From: Thunnus maccoyii
Taxonomy: Eukaryota > Chordata > Actinopteri > Scombriformes > Scombridae
Direction of reading: 5' to 3'
DNA length: 64,000 nucleotides
Assembly: GCF_910596095.1 (NCBI RefSeq)
Contig: NC_056534.1
Location: forward strand, 12,843,490-12,907,489
A program made the translations under genes and the position numbers. Positions 26,001-36,690 of the stretch are shown here, one piece after another (within the stretch, counting starts at the first letter, position 1; each line of letters opens with the position of its first letter). The notes below the pieces were generated by a model. It did no database searches and was not told the origin of the DNA. It worked only from the letters and a program-made list of their open reading frames with translations.

Positions 26001-29000
26001 AAAATAGTAAAAATATAAGACAGTACATGGATTGAAGAAGAGTTGGTCAGATACAGAACGTAACAGTAACAATTAGCATTTATAAGCATTAAACAAACAT
26101 GTCATAAATGGTTTAAAACAGTAGTTATAAATATATATTTAACAGAAGATTTGTCAAAAATAGAACTTGAAGACGTATTTTATATCATTAAAACTACAAA
26201 CAAAGCATGATTTGATATGACCTTTGGCCCTTGGTTCAGTTATATACGCCTTTAGGTCACACACTTTACCAGTTTCTGTGCTTTGTTTCTGCTGAATGAT
26301 ACGTTTTTCTATTGAGACTAATAGAAAACCATCACAACATAGAGAAGAAATTAAGCAAATGTTGTGGTAGAAGATTTAAAGCAGGAAACACAAACTGTAC
26401 AATAACTTATGTTTCTGTGTGATTATGTCTCCCTCACTCTATCTCCGGCTCTCTCAGCGGGGTGGGCTTCACCTTCATCTTCGTCTGGTTGCTGATGGCC
26501 ATCGTGACCGCCTTGTTTGTTGTTGGTGGCAACGTGGAGAAGATGATGTGTGAACCGCTGGCTAACCGACAGCTATTCAAGGTACTGAACACAAACTCTC
26601 TTCCTTCCTGAACCGTCTTATTTTCACTCTCCTCTCTGCCTCTCGCTGTGTTTATCTTGGAGAGAGATCCTGAGCTGGATATCTGAGCTGGATAGTATTA
26701 CATAACAGACAACACTGCCGCTCTGTGCTGATGAATATGCATGTGTGTGTAGATCATAGACACACCATACCTGGTCCATCCCGCCAAGAAGAACTTCCTT
26801 CCTGGGATGCTGTTTCAGAATCCGAACATTGACTTGACTTTGGGAAGCATGTACAGGTAATATGGAGGCTGCTAATGCACATTTACTGAACATAAGGCTC
26901 ACTGTTTCTGATTTTAAGTGATTTTTAAAAGGAGCAAATCAGTTTAATTTGATTTTCACTTGCTGAAATTTTATGTTTGTGTGCATTCATGTTATACAGT
27001 AAGTTATTTTCTGCTCCAAGTGTGCAGCAAATGACATTTTTGAAATCAGATTTTCACCTTGATCTTATGCAGATGTTCATGTTGTTAAGTATTCAAATAT
27101 TAATAAACTGCCAAACACAAGGAGATTCATTGTGCTACCATACCATGTTTGTGTCGTAGGGAGTGCTATGAGAACAACGGTCTGTATCACGCTCTGCAGC
27201 TGGAAACCATGTTCAACATCAACTCCTTCCTCAACAGAACTGTGGTGAGTGTTTACTGCAGAGGTATCTTGGGTGAAAAACTGTGTTACTGATTCACTGA
27301 TGAAAGCATGATGAATGACAGCCTGCTAACTTTATATATGTGTTTCACATTAGTACAACAAGGATCTGGCCAAAGTGTTTGAGAGTGTGCAGGTGGACCT
27401 GCAGGACATCACACTGCTGGAGCAGGCCGGCAGAGACAACCTCATCAACTTTGCCAACTCTGGAATCGGACAGATCGACTATGCAGCTTTCCTGGCTGAG
27501 GTACTCTGAGTGTGCACTTATATCACGTTACATAAGTCACATTTTGGGGACTCAAAAATCTGGTCTATTTTAGGTGTTAAGACTTGGTTCTTAAGCAAAA
27601 CCTCCTGGGAATAAATGTTTTTTATGTTAAAAATTGTCCTCGCAAATTACAAAAACGTGTGTGTTTGTGTGTGAAGCCTCGACAAAAGCTGGTTCTGTTT
27701 CTGTTTGTTTTTCTATGTGATTTTCAATCCTTTGTGTCATGATTATAATAAACTTTAACTTAACAACCCAATACAAAACATACAATAAAAATAGCTGTAA
27801 AGAAAAAAGAGCTATAAACATAAATACATGTATTATTAATACAAGGGGTAGCTACAAAATAAAGACAAATTTTAAACTGTATTAATAGCTTCATATGTGA
27901 CTGTCTTGTTTTAGGTAAATAAGGGAGTCACACTTGTGGATCTTCTGTCCTTCTCCACTGACCTGGAGGCTCAGGCCGACCAGCTGGTGAGTTTCATCGT
28001 AATTATGAATGCAATTTACTGCTGTCTGAAATGAGTAACATTACACAGCATCTTACGACTGAAAGCTTTAATATTAGATCAGACCTAGATAGTTTTTATA
28101 AGTGACATTGACAGATTAAGATTCCCTCCGCCATCTCTTAATCTAAACACAATCAGCCTGCACTCTTACTTGTTTGTTTTCTAGTTTCGGGGGGATGGAA
28201 TTTTCTTTAAATAAACATTGAATCATATTTTGTACACTGTAGGAATGACATGAAAAAAAAATACTCTAAAAGCAAGTCCAAATTCAGTCTGACAGCCTCT
28301 CTGGAAAATTATTTTGCTTCATGCACGTGAACGTTGGTCTGAACAAAGCTGCCCATTCACTCTGAACACACACACACACATATTCATGGCACATGCATGG
28401 TATAGCAAATGTGCCACTTAAAGGCACATGGGACTTGCTACAGAACGATTAGTGTGTGTTTGCATGGAAGCCAATAATGAATGAATAAGTTAATTATCAA
28501 CACATAATGATCCTGAAGACTTGTAATGATCTAATATAACTCATTGTAACAACAATATAACCCTTAGCACAACAACAGTGTACAAAGTCAACAAACTCCT
28601 GTGGATCAAGGATCCATGGTTGACTATGCTCATGATTGTACATTATACTACACTGCCATCACCACTGATGATATAACGGAGATCTTTAATGAGGAAAAGG
28701 TAGATGATTGGGTGTGTAAAAACGATCTAGTACCTAATTTAATTAAATCTGTGCTTTTTGGAACTGGACTAATCCGCAATCTGCAATTAAAGCTGTCATT
28801 ACTGGGTGTCCACTTGGAGAAAGTTAAATAAAACAGCATGTTGTCATCTCTTGGTCTCAGCACATTGAAGATTTATTAAAAAAAGACGAGGCTAAAGCAT
28901 CAGCAGGAAGCGTTTTCTCTACGTTTGTCCAGATGTTATGAACATGGTTTGATCATCAGTGGGTCAAACCCACTTCTGTTATTTGGTCCACAGCCAAAAA

Positions 29001-32000
29001 GAAGGAAACGCAAATGTCGTAGTAAGTTCAAAACAGAGCTGCTACAGGCCGGCTCTGCACTGTCATATCACACGTGCATTCATAATGATACTGGCTGCCT
29101 GTCAAAACCAGACCTAAGTATCCTGTTGTTTATTAGAAAAAACATCTTCAGATGACACGGACCAAAAATAGGAGCATTTTACTAGGAATATTAAGAAGGT
29201 CAATTATGTATGTCAAGACATAAACTATACAGAGCTTCTTCAGATTGGAACCTTTTACCAAACTATATCAAATACATTTCTAATCTAAAAAGTGTTGATA
29301 TAGTGTAAACATCTAACTTCTGTATCATTTAGGGTCATATATAAGTTTCACCTTGCTTTAAACTGACTGTGTAATTAGTTATTTTACTTTTGTTTTATTT
29401 TATATTCTTTGTGTGTGTACTAATAGACTCCAGGAAGACTACAGTGTCAGCAGAAGCCACTGTAATGATCCTCTTAGCAAAAAACAACATTAAACTCCTG
29501 TGTCCTCTGCTCCGTGTGTGTGTGTTCGTGTGTGTTTACAGCCTCGTGGTGCTCTGGAGAACGCACTGAAAGGACACGCCAGCAGTATCAGACAGATTCA
29601 TAGAGATCAGGTGGTTCCCATGGAGCAAGCAATGGTAATCACCTCTCTCACTGCACAAACACACACAACACCAATGCTACACACAATTAAACACCTTTGT
29701 TTAATACACATGCAGCGCTATTCTTCACATGCACTCACAGATATACACCGGTCCTCTAAAAAACACCTTTCTCCTACCGATAAAGTAAATAAACATACTG
29801 TATATCTTTAACAGACTTGAACAGAGCTTAAGAGGGACGATGGAGAAAAAAAATAACTAATTCATGCTCTCGATTTAACGGATTTCACCCTCATGCCATT
29901 GTCTCGTCCAACGTACGTCCTCACTATGGATCACTTGGATTTAATATGGTTTCCTTTTGATCTTGGACTATGATATGTGGATATGCTTTAACCACAACAC
30001 TGTTTTATCTTACTATCCCTTATAATATCCTGTAGAATACCGGATAAAAGACTTTTTCACCGTAAACACTTTCATGCTCCTGTGGATATCATCCGGTTCA
30101 TAAAAACTCAGCTTCAGGGTTGTGGACATGGATATATTATCCATCCATCCATCCATCCATTTTCTATAGGCTATCATTTATCATCTAAAGGGTCGCAGGG
30201 GAGCTGGAGCCGATCTCAGCTGACATTAGGCGAGAGGCGGGGTACACCCTGTACAGGTCTCCAGTCAATCACAGAGCTGACATATAGAGACAGACCACCA
30301 TTCACATTCACACACCTGCGGACAATTTAGAGTCGCCAATCAACCTAACTTGCATGTTTTTGGTCAGTGGGAGGAAGCCGGAGCACCTGGAGACAACCCA
30401 CGCAGGATCAGTTGAATCAGTAACTGATGTTACAGGAGAAACATCTACTTCGTTGCTTTCTTCAGACTTCCAGCTGGCAAATAGCTAAATCAAGAGCATG
30501 AATGAAATTACTAATTACTAAATCAAGAGTGCAAATTAGTTTTTTTTTCTCCATGGCCCCTCCTAGGGTCTATAGACTTAACTTGCTAATAGCAGGAACA
30601 ACTTTATGCAGCTATATAAAAAACCCCAGTGCACACAGAGAGTATCCAGATTGACTAATGTCATTTATTTAGTCAAATCTTGAGGCAAACGACGCATTTT
30701 TGTATTGTCACACAAATTAAATAATAAGATCACAAGTGTAACATAAACATAAAGTGTCAATTTTAAGCCAATATTATTGCCAAATGACGCACTGTAATGT
30801 TTGTAGTCACATGTTTTTGTTAGCTCCTCCCTTCAACTTTCCCTCTTTTCTTTCTTCTTCCTTTTCTTTCATTAAATGGTGACAGAAATATGTCCGAGCG
30901 CGGGTAAGCCGCTGTTGATGCACGGCACTGTGATTTTTTTTTTGTGCGTGTTTGCCATAGCCGTGTGGTTCATGTGGTGACAGCAGTGATGTGACGTGAT
31001 GGGGTATTTTTTAATAGATATTTAGACATGCATTTGTGTTGTTTTGTAACAGTCTGTGTTTGTCTTCTCATACAGAGCACGCTGAGCCAGAGCATCAAAC
31101 AGCTGCAGAGAACCTCCAGCGACCTGCCGGTGAGGAAACATAGACAAAGTGTTGATAACAGAACAAGAAGTAAAAAATACAATTACTGCTCATAAACATA
31201 CAGTACACATGAATCTCTGTTTCTCTCTCAGGTCAAGGTCACGAATATCCTGAGTGCCATCGATGCAGCAGAGTACCTCATCACTCATAATGCCTCCCAT
31301 GTGGTGAAGCAGGTACAAAAATATTATAACAGTCATACAGTATATCAACTTCATATAACTGTCCACATATGACCTGATAAGAGTGTTAGTAACCTTTGCT
31401 CAAATGAGATTTAGAGTCCCCCGCTGTGGCTCAGGCGGTAGAGCGGGTTGTCCACCAATCAGAGGGTTGGTGGTTCGATCCCCGGCTCCTCCAGCCCGCA
31501 TGTCAAAGTGTCCTTGGGCGACCCAAATTGCTCGACATCAGTGTGTGACTGTGTGTGAAGCATATAAACATTGTGGGGTGCTTTGGATAGGAAGCGCTGT
31601 ATCACTACTGATGAGCAGGTTGGCACCTTGTATGGCAGCCTCTGCCATCAGTTTATGAATGTGTGTGTGAATGTTTTATATAAATGCAGTCCATTTACCA
31701 TTTAACAGCTTTGTGCAATGAAAAGGGTGGTTAATAATAATCTGTACAAAGAGTATTTCTCTTCAGATTCCTTTAGAATAAAATTAGTTACACAATTGTA
31801 ATAAATTAATGTCCTTAGAAAGTATCTTTAAATAGATACGGTTTTATCCTCAAGTGCAGCAAAGTAAGGAATTCCCTGAAGTCCATTTTCGATTGCAAAA
31901 ATGTCGTTAGCAAAGAAAATAGCAGAAAAACTGAAAGGTACTTTCTGTGGTGGCTCATCTTGACTGATTAGATTATCGTGGAGCATCGGAGAGTATTTTG

Positions 32001-34997
32001 AGAAAAGGAAACCCATTGATGTCTCATCTTGTTCTGTCTGTGTCACATTTGTTGCTTTAGACTGAACAAAAGATGAAGTTTACTTTGCAGTATGTCTTTT
32101 CTTTTGGCCTTTTCTTCTAAAATCACAGTACAAGGGCGTTAATTATCACATAATAAGCAACAAGTGTTTGTATTGCAATCCAAACTTAATTAATGGGCCA
32201 TGAAAGTCGTCTCAATGGGAACTTTACTTTATTCATGCTGGACTATTAAAAATCCTGCGGTATTTTATTTTTAGTATTTTACCTCATGACTCAGTTGGAA
32301 ACATTTACATAAAAGTTACTTAAAATAAATCACTAAGGAGAAAAATTTGGAAGGTTTATTCAGTCAGAGAACTGAACCTGAACATGCTGCAGTCACACAT
32401 TTCTAACATAACTTCTCTTTTCTCTGTTGGTGTCTAGGAAACAAAAAACTACGTACAAAGTTTGGTGGGATACTTCAAACAGTACACAGCATGGGTTAAA
32501 AACTCTGTGAGTATACCAACAATTTTCTTTGATGTACAGTATTAATACTGTATGTCTTCTTGAAAGTCACGGGTTAACGTGCAGTATAGAGAAAATAGCT
32601 GCAATAACACTAAAATGCAAAGCAAAACCAGTCATCCAGTGGTGGATTTCAAGTTGATCACAGAGGATGAACAATAAAACTCTGCCCTCTCGTCGATGCA
32701 TTTAATGGAATCAGCATGTTGTTTAGGTTTCGGTAAATTACATGAGCTTTAGAAGATTCCTAATCGTAACCAGAAAACTTTAACACTCCATGAAGCTTCT
32801 TTGATTTAAACTTGAAGTCAGTAATGAGAAGGTTGAGGCGGATCAGCAAATCAGCCAGCAAGAGCTGAAATATCTCCACCACTGTACAGCACACTCAGCA
32901 AAAGTTGGTTTCACATTTGACTTCATTTATATGTGCACTTTGTAATCTATATTCTGGGGTTTTTTGATTTTGTACATATGTGTGTTCATGTGTGTATTTT
33001 TCTTTACAGTTGACTGCAGAGGTGGCCCAGTGTAAACCCATCAGTAACATTGTGGACAGCATGGAGATCGTAGCGTGCAGCTTCATAGTCGATTCAGTGG
33101 TAAGACGCCACAGCAGTGTGGTTGTGTGTGTGTGTGTGTGTGGGTGTGTGTGGCTGCCAGGCTGCAGAGGTGTACTGATTCCTTTCACAGCTGTATGTAC
33201 AGTACATGTTCCCTGCATGTATCTGAAGTTCAACCAGAAATATAAACGACTCTTTGACGGTTTGAGGGACCTCTGGGTTTTGGGGGACTGAGGAGTCGGC
33301 CACATGGATGAGAACATTATGTTCTCAAGTCTCCGACACACTCGTGCACACACACACACACACACACACACTGAGATGGGACAGAGTCTGTTTTGAGGCA
33401 GGGTGGGGAGTTACATACATATAGATTCTTCACTGTTCTTACCAGCAGCCCAGCGGAGTTGTAAAGTTTTCTATTTACATATCTGCTATATATCATGCAT
33501 GTGAGTTTGTGAGAGTTTAATGAGCTCAAACAAGCCACAGATTGTGGTCAATATAAACAGAGAATTTATATATCAGTGCATGTGCAGCAGCGCTTGCAGC
33601 CGCTGTACGTGTGCCAACTGTGCACACGTGTATGTATTTATGTATTGTGTCCTGTATGTGCACATTTGATGCTCTTTGTGCCTGTGAATGTGTACGTTTC
33701 TTGTATGTGTCTTTGTGTAAAATGTAGCAGGAAAAATATGCTATAGACTAAATGGTTGATCAAGAAAATAATCAGCAGATTAATTGATAATGACAGTAAT
33801 TTTCAGTTGCAGTTATAGTTTAATATATAAAATCTTAGTAAATTCTAAAAAAATACCCGTCACAGTTTCCCACAGTCCAAAGTGACATCTTCAAACAGCT
33901 TTTTGTCTGAACAAAAGTGAAAAACTCAAATATATTCAATTTACAGTGATATAAAAAAGTAAAAAGTTGTAATTGTCACAACTGAGAGGCTGAAACCAGC
34001 ATATTTTTAGCATTTTTACTCGATAAATGGCTTAACAACGAATCAACAAGTCATTTTAGCTCTACAAAATGTTTGGCAACTGGCTTAAAGCAAATGTATA
34101 ACATGAGCTTGAGATAGATGTGAAAAGTTACTGGTTTTACTGGTGTTTTTCAGAACACATTCTGGTTTGGTCTGGGTGGCTGCTGTGTCCTTCTGATCCC
34201 CAGTATCATCTTCTCCACCAAACTGGCCAAATATTACAGACGGATGGACACAGAGGACGTCTTTGAAGAGTGAGTCCAGACACACACATATAGATTAGAT
34301 TACACATGTAGCCATCTTTAGGTTTTCTGAATCATTTCTGTTGTAGATCAAAACAAAATTAATTAATTCTTCTTTTTCTCTCCTTCTCTCTTTCATTATT
34401 CCCTTTCATGGTCACTGAATCTCCTCATGTTTTCCTTTCATGTTGTTTCCACTCTCTCCAGCTCCTCTTACCCGTGGCTCGTTGCACTTTGATATCTGTC
34501 TGTTTATTCACGCTTCATTTCTCCCTCTTCTACATGCCCACTTCTATTCTGGTATGGGATACTTCGACTTTGGATCTCTTCACTCTTTTTTCACTTTTTT
34601 TCATCAGAAATCACAAGCAAAGCATGGTCTCTCCTCTCTTTGCATGCACGGATCCTCTCTTCATCATCTTCTTTCACGTCACTCCTCTTGGGCGTCTTTC
34701 TTTTATGTCGTGAGCGACGACACTCTCAGAGCGAGAGATCACTCCATCCTTGTTGCTTTCAGCATTCTCTTTCTTACCTGTCCACCCTCGCTTTTGTGTT
34801 GCAGTATGGGTAATACAGGTAACCATGGTGAACAAGTGTGCGATATCCATGGAAACCTCGCGGTGGTCAGGTACGAGTAGTGCCCACCGACTCTGCATAC
34901 GTGCATGCTGCGGTGTTAATTGGTGGAGGGATATTTTTATCTTAGAGTGAGAGTTTGCTGGATTCATCCACAGATGTTAAATGTATAAAGAATCCCC

Positions 34998-35063
<66 letters not shown>

Positions 35064-35184
35064 TGTGTGTCTGTGTGTCTGTGTGTCTGTGTGTCTGTGT
35101 GTGTGTGTGTGTAGCTCCCCCTATTCCGACACTCTGACCCGGTTCCCTCGAGCGTCTGCTCCTCCAAGCTACTCTGACTGGTGA
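11458..35184 (+). CDS. prom1: Prominin-1 (CD133), 26 coding exons
   Basis: Pentaspan cholesterol-binding glycoprotein of microvilli, cilia and photoreceptor disc membranes. Exons: 11458-11728, 20197-20258, 20784-20810, 20897-21102, 23088-23208, 23304-23367, 23491-23580, 24129-24152, 24473-24690, 24810-24884, 25001-25064, 25329-25488, 25788-25940, 26458-26581, 26753-26856, 27160-27244, 27354-27500, 27915-27986, 29542-29634, 31076-31129, 31232-31312, 32438-32506, 33010-33099, 34154-34269, 34805-34870, 35115-35184. All joins keep frame and sum to 901 residues, against about 865 in human. Signal peptide at 1-18; membrane spans near 126-148, 176-195, 464-485, 513-536 and 820-842. Family marks are [13 protein letters not shown], the Cys-rich [17 protein letters not shown] after span 1, [13 protein letters not shown] after span 3, VEKMMCEP, and [15 protein letters not shown] after span 5. 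Possible N-glycosylation sites include NFT, NRT and NAS in the outer loops. Two microexons and the C-terminal exons are probably alternatively spliced. The a/b paralogue is not resolved. Confidence 0.95.
12523..12858. repeat. Inverted-ended repeat ('CTCCCAACCTGG') copy A
   Basis: The left end reads GCTCCCAACCTGGAGTC and the right end AGGTTGGGAACC, which is its inverted complement over about ten bases. The interior has AAGGGGTC and TAAGGGGTCACAAGCC words. Non-coding; consistent with a hAT-type MITE known in fishes, class inferred only from the ends. Confidence 0.6.
16673..16880. repeat. Inverted-ended repeat ('TTCCCAACCTAGG') copy B
   Basis: A shorter copy of the same family as 12523-12858. 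It begins TGTTCCCAACCTAGGGTC, contains GTTTTGTTTTAAGGCATGAAGCC and decays towards AAAAAGGGTGAG. The right inverted end is degraded. Confidence 0.5.
18856..19130. repeat. GAGCTGCAAC-family MITE, reverse-type copy
   Basis: It begins GGGCTGCAACTAACGATTATT and ends near AAACGATTATCGATGC. The middle words (TTCTCACATTTGAGAAGCTG) are the reverse complement of those in copy 1, so this copy is inverted relative to it. It lies inside prom1 intron 1. Confidence 0.7.
20784..20810 (+). CDS. prom1: prom1 27-nt microexon encoding PENVVLLLQ
   Basis: A 27-base exon between CCACAG and GTAAAC reads PENVVLLLQ in frame with both neighbours, which end and start on codon boundaries. It can therefore be included or skipped without a frame change. 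It aligns with human PETVILGLK at the same place before YYEAG, where mammalian prominin-1 is known to have an alternatively spliced 9-residue exon. The acceptor lacks a strong pyrimidine tract, in keeping with optional use. Confidence 0.85.
23019..23082 (+). repeat. (TG)n repeat forming the acceptor tract of a prom1 exon
   Basis: An almost pure TG run with a few CTG interruptions reaches to within six bases of the TTTCAG acceptor of exon 23088-23208. It replaces the usual pyrimidine tract. UG repeats in RNA are binding sites for proteins such as TDP-43 and CELF, so the repeat may affect inclusion of this exon. Confidence 0.85.
24129..24152 (+). CDS. prom1: prom1 24-nt optional microexon (AKVENAIK)
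   Basis: A 24-base exon lies between a very strong acceptor (long pyrimidine run ending TCTTAAG) and the donor AAAG|GTAACC. Both flanking exons break after the first base of a codon, so the exon adds eight residues or can be skipped without shifting frame. Skipped, the protein reads [13 protein letters not shown], which matches human SMATAIKETKEA with no gap. Inclusion inserts an AKVENAIK segment that looks like a duplicate of the neighbouring helix. I infer it is a regulated cassette exon. Confidence 0.7.
25191..25199 (+). other. Possible 9-nt prom1 microexon (weak)
   Basis: The nine bases CTCTACCTC lie between CACCACAG and GTAAGAC. Inclusion would keep frame and change S-G-V-K-G to S-A-L-P-R-V-K-G. 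The donor is good, but the acceptor has only a mediocre tract, and the skipped form already matches the family. It could be a chance pair of splice-like words. Confidence 0.25.
28585..29430 (+). pseudogene. LINE reverse-transcriptase relic in a prom1 intron
   Basis: The frame at 28601-28831 encodes [19 protein letters not shown] and [14 protein letters not shown], recognisably the non-LTR reverse transcriptase region around the catalytic YADD box and the following conserved block. Here the box reads YAHD, losing a catalytic aspartate. Further down, sequence near 29240-29290 reads like the [12 protein letters not shown] tail of the same open frame, in a different frame. Several frameshifts and stops separate the pieces, so the element is dead. 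The family assignment below non-LTR level is open. It sits in the intron between exons 27915-27986 and 29542-29634, in the same orientation as prom1. Confidence 0.7.
30141..30409 (-). repeat. (CCAT)n-ended dispersed teleost repeat
   Basis: It starts with five CCAT units, then TTTCTATAGG, GGGTCGCAGGGGAGCTGGAG, GGCGAGAGGCGGGGTACACC and TTTTTGGTCAGTGGGAGGAAG. I recognise this as one of the commonest fish interspersed repeats. The tetranucleotide end suggests the 3' tail of a reverse-oriented LINE, although no coding part remains. It lies in the prom1 intron before exon 31076-31129. Confidence 0.6.
31418..31703 (+). mobile_element. tRNA-derived SINE
   Basis: The head carries a pol III A box (TGGCTCAGGCGGTAGAGCGG) and B box (GGTTCGATCCC at 31472-31482) at tRNA-like spacing. 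It is followed by a body with GTCCTTGGGCGACCCAAATT and a tail ATATAAATGCAGTCCATTTA. The head resembles a tRNA but has no matching acceptor stem, so it is not a tRNA gene. The body is typical of widespread fish SINEs. It sits in a prom1 intron in sense orientation. No clear target duplication was found. Confidence 0.8.
33120..33371. repeat. (TG)n and (CA)n tracts around one prom1 donor
   Basis: A (TG)n run at 33120-33151 starts about 20 bases after the donor of exon 33010-33099, and a (CA)n run lies at 33343-33371. In the transcript, the UG and CA runs about 190 bases apart could pair with each other. Otherwise the intron contains the diverged MITE pieces listed separately. Confidence 0.7.
33745..34066. 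repeat. Diverged GAGCTGCAAC-family MITE in a prom1 intron
   Basis: Words such as ATCAAGAAAATAATCAGCAG and TTTTCAGTTGCAG are followed by CAGTCCAAAGTGACATCTTC and TTTTTAGCATTTTTACTCG. These are family pieces in mixed order, suggesting a rearranged or double copy. It ends about 90 bases before the exon at 34154. Confidence 0.5.
34462..34492 (+). CDS. prom1: Alternative prom1 C-terminal exon (…[11 protein letters not shown], stop)
   Basis: A strong acceptor with a long pyrimidine tract (TTTCCACTCTCTCCAG) precedes an in-frame continuation of exon 34154-34269. Splicing here gives [15 protein letters not shown] and a TGA at 34490-34492. As I remember it, a human prominin-1 isoform ends with a short SSWVTSVQC-like tail at the same point, so the EDSS start looks conserved. 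This would replace the last 50-odd residues with a short tail. The exon end and poly(A) site are not defined. Confidence 0.55.
35000..35113 (+). repeat. Long (TG)n tract abutting the last prom1 coding acceptor
   Basis: About 110 bases of nearly pure TG with spaced CTG interruptions run directly into the TGTAG acceptor of exon 35115. There is no ordinary pyrimidine tract at all. This arrangement resembles UG-repeat-controlled acceptors known from other vertebrate genes, where repeat length changes exon inclusion. Confidence 0.9.
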
Positions 35185-35452
35185 CCTAAAGGAACGTTCT
35201 CCCTGTCGAAGAGGTACCGATCATCAGTGATAACCATCAACTAATCCACATCTAATCATCTTAACAAACAATGAAAACCATCCGAGAACCACCAGCCATT
35301 CGTTCTTCATCATACGTCATCCACGTTTTTCTTCTTCTTCTTGATCTTTCATCCATCATCTTTGTATCTTTTAACTGCACGTCCATTCAAAGAGCTGGAC
35401 TCAACACAGAGAAGTAACTTATTATGGAGGCGATTTAAACTGAAGGACACAT

Positions 35453-36194
35453 ACAGATGGGTGACAAATTAAAGGAAAAACTGGTACAGGTCTGAATGCT
35501 TGACCCCTACAGTGAGGGGATCCAGTGGCTCTGTTATGCTATGGAGGGCATTTTGCTGGCATGGTTTGGGTCCACTTGTCCCCGTAGAGGGAAGGGTCAC
35601 TGCATATCAATACAAAGTTGTTCTGAGTCATCACCTTTATCCTATGATGAAACATTTCTATCCTGATGGGAGTGGTCTCTTCCAGGATGACAATGCCCCA
35701 ATTCATAGGACACGAGGAGTCACTGAATGGTTTGATGAGTATGAAAATGATGTGACTCATATGCTATGGCCTCCACAGTCACCAGATCTCAACCCAGTTG
35801 AACACCTATGGGAGATTTTGGACTGACGTGTTAGACAGCGAAGAATGGTGCTCATCCCTCTAGAAGAATTACAGAGACTTGTAGAATCAAAGCCAAGGCT
35901 GAGGAACACCATCATTTTCATGCTCATCAAACCATTCAGCGACCCTTCGTGCCCTGTGGATTGGGGCGTTGTCATCCTGGAAGAGACCATAGGATAGATC
36001 ATAGGATAAAGGTGATCACTCAGAACAACTTTGTATTGATTTGCAGTGACCCTTCCGTCTAAGCGGACAAGTGGACCCGAACCATGTCAGCAAAATGCCC
36101 CCAACAGCATAACAGAGCTACCAGATCCCCTCACTGTAGGGGTCGAACATCAGACCTGTACCAGTTTTTCCTTTAATTTGTCACCCGTCTGTAT
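35453..36194. mobile_element. Inverted pair of Tc1-like transposon fragments (foldback)
   Basis: The left arm (35453-35760) encodes in plus orientation a Tc1/mariner transposase piece with QDDNAPIHRTRG and [15 protein letters not shown], carrying the second catalytic D and the final E of the DD34E set. The right arm (about 35891-36194) is the reverse complement of the same sequence, ending CCTTTAATTTGTCACCCGTC opposite the left-arm start GGGTGACAAATTAAAGG. The right arm has a small internal deletion. The arms are about 300 bases, separated by a loop of about 130. The first catalytic region is absent, so neither copy is active. Confidence 0.75.
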
Positions 36195-36337
36195 ATTCAC
36201 ACCAGACACCGTCATGTGTCATGCATCCAGATTGCGCGTACTTTAGATTTAACTCATTTGCGTGTTTGGATTTGGATTTGTTCAGCATTAAGAAGTTGCT
36301 GTCTTGCATGGAGAAAACTACATTTTGTCACAAAGTA

Positions 36338-36690
36338 TTAAAGGATACATTCACAATTTTTCAAGTCTGTCCAAATGAACATTGACATGTTTTTCTTGCT
36401 GTAATCATTGCTCCTGTTCATACGGACCATAAGAAGATCCCTTCATATGGCACTTACAATGTAATTCTGTTCAATTCAGTTTTGTTTATATAGTGCCAAA
36501 TCACAACAGAGCAGGCTAGACTGTACTCTTTAATTTACAGAGACCCAACATCCCCCCATGAGCAAGCACTTGGTGACAGCGGCAAGGAAAAACTCCCTTG
36601 CAATGGGGGGCACAATCCACAGTCCTCCGTCTGTGCAAAACTGTATTTAAAGGTTTATGTGAAGCTAAAATGAAACAAAGTTAAGTTAGG
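36338..36690. repeat. TTAA-ended foldback MITE, interrupted copy
   Basis: It starts TTAAAGGATACATTCACAAT, continues GAACATTGACATG and TGCTGTAATCATTGCTCCTG, breaks at about 36465, and resumes after 36600 with CACAATCCACAGTCCTCCGT. This is the same order as the intact copy at 57207-57706. The break is filled by another repeat. Confidence 0.7.
36465..36600. repeat. Nested dispersed repeat (GTTCAATTCAGTTTTGTTTA … AAGGAAAAACTCCCTTG)
   Basis: A common fish repeat recognised by the words TTTATATAGTGCCAAATCAC, CCATGAGCAAGCACTTGGTG and AAGGAAAAACTCCC. It sits inside the older MITE copy at 36338-36690, so it inserted later. Confidence 0.6.

Noticed and set aside
31421..31495. tRNA-like sequence with A and B boxes
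   Set aside because: The acceptor stem does not pair and it continues into a SINE body, so it is a SINE head and not a tRNA gene.
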